This document shows, one piece after another, positions 57,998-64,000 of a DNA stretch of 64,000 bases. A program made the position numbers and the translations under genes. Source of the stretch: Corylus avellana (lineage: Eukaryota; Streptophyta; Magnoliopsida; Fagales; Betulaceae); the NCBI RefSeq assembly GCF_901000735.1, contig NC_081550.1, positions 10,124,716 through 10,188,715 on the forward strand, read 5' to 3'. Position 1 is the stretch's first letter; the number at the start of each line of letters is the position of its first letter. The notes under the pieces are model-generated. The model ran no database searches, was not told the origin of the DNA, and saw nothing but the letters and a program-made list of their open reading frames with translations.

Positions 57998-60100
57998 GTG
58001 GTAGCTACATAGGTTATTGCACATATGGAAGGACTCGAGGACGCCTAAATGAATGCTTCTATGCACTTCTGTTTAATAGGGGACATAATTGGTAAGGTCA
58101 AAGACATAAGACACTAAAGAGATACGGATATTACAACTTACATAAATGTAAAATTTACAAAGAGGCATTATGTTAAAAATGAGTAACATCCATGCTCTAA
58201 AAGTGTTAAAAGACACTGATAAGGTGTATTAAGGAAAACCTTATAAATAATGTTTGTTTAAGGAAATACTTGATTAAAAATCGATGCAGGTCAACACAGA
58301 GTTTTGTGTATGGCTGAAATTGTCAATTGTGGAATAGGTGTGAATTATATTCTTAAGCACAGAGAATTGATGTCAATCGTTTGGTAAATAGCAAAATGAA
58401 GTCATCCTAATATACAATCAGTAAGAAAGTATATGGTAAAAGGTGCGGTTAGCTGACAAAATTGTATATATAGTAAGAAATGTCATAGTCTAACGCTGAT
58501 TTGTAGTCTCCATAGATGAAAGTTGACATATGAAAAATTATTGGTACCAAAGTGGTAGTGTTCAACTGAGTTACTTACCATATGTTATAGTGTGATCAAG
58601 TGGAAGATGATGATTTAAGGATGATCACGCAATAATTACTGTGGTCATCCCCATATACTATCATACCTATGAAAGGTAAAATAACTTCCATGGAAGTTAT
58701 GATAGGTGATATGATATAACTCTTCACCAAGAGTTACATTATGACTTAATAATAGAGTTGAAGTCAAAGAGAGTATGTATCATTATTCATTCTAACAAAT
58801 CAATTATCTCTAACTTCTATCACTTTGTCCTCCATAGGATTTTTACTCTAATGGGAGACTTCCTACAAATAATAGATCATACGTACAAATTCTTACAAAT
58901 CAAGCATTTTATGCCCTTCAATAAGAGGATAACCCGTCAGCCTGAAACAAAAAAAAAAAATTAATATTACTAAAACACCGAATCATCGCCATTCTATCGA
59001 GTAATGCTAAAAGTTACTCTTATGTTCCTCTTGTGTTACTTCAAAAATGATGTCGCTTTTAAAATCACCATTGACCTTATGATTAATCATTATTGAATTT
59101 TGATCAAATAATAATTTTAAAAGACACTCATTCTTAGAGTGACTTCTAGAATTACTCATCTTCTATCACTCATCTATGAACAAAAACAAAGTCATTTTAC
59201 TCTCACCTTTCACTTCTCATGAGCCCAAAACCATTTTTGTTGACTTGGAAGTGCACTCACAATTGCCCTCAATTTTCAATTTTGGTTCACCCGTAAGTGC
59301 CCTCATTGGTTATCGTGGTTGATTTTCACACCATAAATTTTCGCACTTTGCCTTAAAACAGTGTTGTCAAATACAGTCTATACAGAGTGCGAAAACAAAC
59401 CCATGTAGCTGAGGGAGCTTTTTGAAATTTTGTTTCCTTAGCTGCTGGTGTGAATCTGTTGTAGCCGTTGGTGTTGTTTGTTTTTGTGTTGGGAAGGGGG
59501 TTTGTTCCAATTTGTTCTGTTTCTGCTTGTTGTGTTGGTTGGCTTTTGATAGGGGAGCCTTTTTTATTTTATTTATTTATTTATTTTATGAAGATGAGTG
59601 ATAGGAGTGGATGATTGGGTGTTTTAGTAATATTTGTTTTCTTGTTTTGAGAAGACGTGTCAACCTCTTATTAGAAGATACAAAAAATTTAAAGAAATGC
59701 TAGAAGTTAATTTGTAGACCAGACCTTATATAACTCAATACTGAACCCCACAAATTTAATTGTAAGAGAATATAAACAAAATATAAAAAATTTATTGACC
59801 CATAACATTTCTAAAAAATTTATACCATGATTTTATAGAAATTATTTTTTATTACTCCCTAAGGAAACTTGCTTAATATTTCGGTTGATGAGAGGCAGTA
59901 TGGTAACTTTGTGAAAAGACAGTTCTCTTAAATACTTTTAGAGTTAACGAGGGGCAATATTGACCAGGAAAAAAAGAGAAAAAGATAATAATAGGGGCAA
60001 TATGGTCAAACGGGAATAACAAATTGGCAATAAGATGAAGAAAAGGATTACGTGCGGATGGGAGAGAATCAGATGCCCTTGGGTGTTGGACAATCTTTGC
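57998..60100. other. Spacer between copia element B and calmodulin gene
   Basis: The left part (to about 58900) is likely the 3' end or decayed LTR of element B, but I could not find a matching LTR on its left side. The rest is AT-rich upstream sequence of the calmodulin gene. No gene is visible. Confidence 0.5.
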
Positions 60101-60102
60101 GT

Positions 60103-60112
60103 TTATATATAC
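60103..60112 (+). promoter_or_regulatory. Probable TATA box of calmodulin gene
   Basis: TTATATATAC lies about 115-125 bp upstream of the calmodulin ATG, a usual distance allowing a leader of about 90 bp. It is preceded by GC-richer sequence. The start site is inferred, not seen. Confidence 0.6.
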
Positions 60113-60227
60113 CCTCTGGATCCCCTTCCTTATTTTCCACAGCGGGACACAACAGAAATACGCATTTTTTCACCTTTCTCGTTCATTCTCTGTTTTTAGC
60201 GCTCGTCAAGCAGGTTGCCGGAAAAAA

Positions 60228-63029
<2,802 letters not shown>

Positions 63030-64000
63030 GGACCACTCAACGAAATCTAAAATTTGGAAAGCATAAAAACATAAAAGGGTACCGGGCAGATAAGTTTGAT
63101 GGCATTTCTATTTCCCCTTAGGACATCTTTCACATGTCATTAGCCTTGGTTGGTTGGTTGTCTCTTCCTGTTAGCATTATTTGTGGCACTGTTGTTTAGT
63201 ATCTACTTGTTTGCTCTGTCTCTTGTTTAGTAGCTTGGGTTGTTAGTGTCTTTTTACTTTACATTTGTTATTTTTCTTTCTAAATTTGGTATTATGAACC
63301 TAGAACAATTGGATGAATCTGATGCTTTTGCTTATGGGTGACTAATTTTGTTAAGGTTCCAAGTTTTTTTTTGTATGTGCTACATCTTCTCTGAACTTTG
63401 CATTAGTTTATTATCATCATAAGACACAATTTAAATTGGCAGTTGTGTGATTCCTTGCATGTTTGTTCAAACCATGACATGTTTGGTTCCATTATTACCA
63501 AACTGAAAAATTCAAGGCCGTGAAATTTAATTTGCCAAACCCAGAGAGAAAGTTGTAGCAGTTTATGCAACTGCCATGCCTCGTGTCATCTCTCTCTCTC
63601 TCTCTCTCGCACAGTATTTCCGGACTTTGAAGGCCATTCCTCTTAAAAGAGCCTAATTACAAGGAGAGCTACTTGTTGATTCAGCCAAGGTGGTGAAAGT
63701 AATTCTCGTATTCTCTTGATGATTGGAAACTCTAAATTTCCGTTTGTGCAAGGGGAAATATGTGCAATAGTTCTATGTCACTAAGTGAATTTTGGCTCTT
63801 CTCTATGCACGTGTGCATGTGCCTGCACATAGCTGTAGGTACGCGGTCAGCGTTGATATACGTTAAGATTTGTGCTAATAGTAGAGTTAACGCTGTCTTC
63901 ACTGACGTGCTACAAAGGCTTAGAAGAGGCAGTAAAGAAAAAAGTTTCATCAGTTTTAGCAAATGACGTGGAAGTCTTGGGCCGAGGTGTTGTCCCAAAT
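63030..64000. other. Calmodulin 3' UTR and downstream sequence
   Basis: The 3' UTR probably covers the first 300-450 bp; I cannot fix the poly-A site. A (CT)n microsatellite lies at about 63589-63608. I see no gene up to the window end. Confidence 0.6.

Overview
The window is nuclear DNA of a eudicot plant, probably a woody, repeat-rich genome. It has intron-split genes with GT/AG junctions, plant-specific protein families (RLCK, CIPK, plant calmodulin with the CITTKE motif), Ty1/copia and Ty3/gypsy LTR retrotransposons, LINE tails and a hAT-type MITE. I cannot name the species. The short T-headed retro-insert in the calmodulin intron looks like repeats I associate with Fagales, but that is a weak impression.

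Layout. (1) 1-1.5 kb: last three coding exons of a receptor-like cytoplasmic kinase (RLCK VII/PBL type), + strand. (2) 3.1-12.4 kb: a complete CBL-interacting protein kinase gene, best matched to CIPK3, - strand. Fourteen coding exons join in frame to 439 codons; one 3.5-kb intron carries retroelement debris. (3) 13.5-17.1 kb: small elements, namely a 609-bp hAT MITE with a perfect 8-bp target-site duplication (TSD), a 454-bp solo LTR, and a 1.2-kb Harbinger/Tourist-like element holding an 11-bp GC-rich minisatellite in both orientations. (4) 17.1-24.75 kb: a gypsy-type solo LTR split by a non-autonomous Athila-like element, whose left LTR carries a LINE 3' end. (5) 25.1-58.0 kb: a decayed copia element invaded by a solo LTR and by a large Athila-like element (29637-57569). 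That element holds a second Athila-like element (37774-54070) and a 5'-deleted copia element. The second Athila-like element holds a third (43690-49637) and a solo LTR. Nearly every boundary is supported by TG...CA ends and a 5-bp TSD. (6) 60.1-63.0 kb: a complete two-exon calmodulin gene, + strand, encoding 149 aa.

The three host genes all belong to calcium or immune signalling: calmodulin is a Ca2+ sensor, CIPK3 is the kinase partner of CBL Ca2+ sensors, and RLCK VII kinases act below surface receptors. Tens of kilobases of nested transposons separate two of them, so I read the grouping as coincidence.

The most informative unusual signals lie in the retrotransposons. The outer Athila-like element has one gag-pol reading frame of about 5.5 kb with roughly twenty stop codons and no frameshift, and the stops look like C-to-T changes. 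An 8-bp stem-loop beside the polypurine tract shows a compensatory base-pair change between elements. Family-specific palindromic box arrays sit upstream of the LTR TATA boxes. A palindromic filler replaces the TATA segment of one 5' LTR. One non-autonomous element carries an extra non-gag-pol reading frame.
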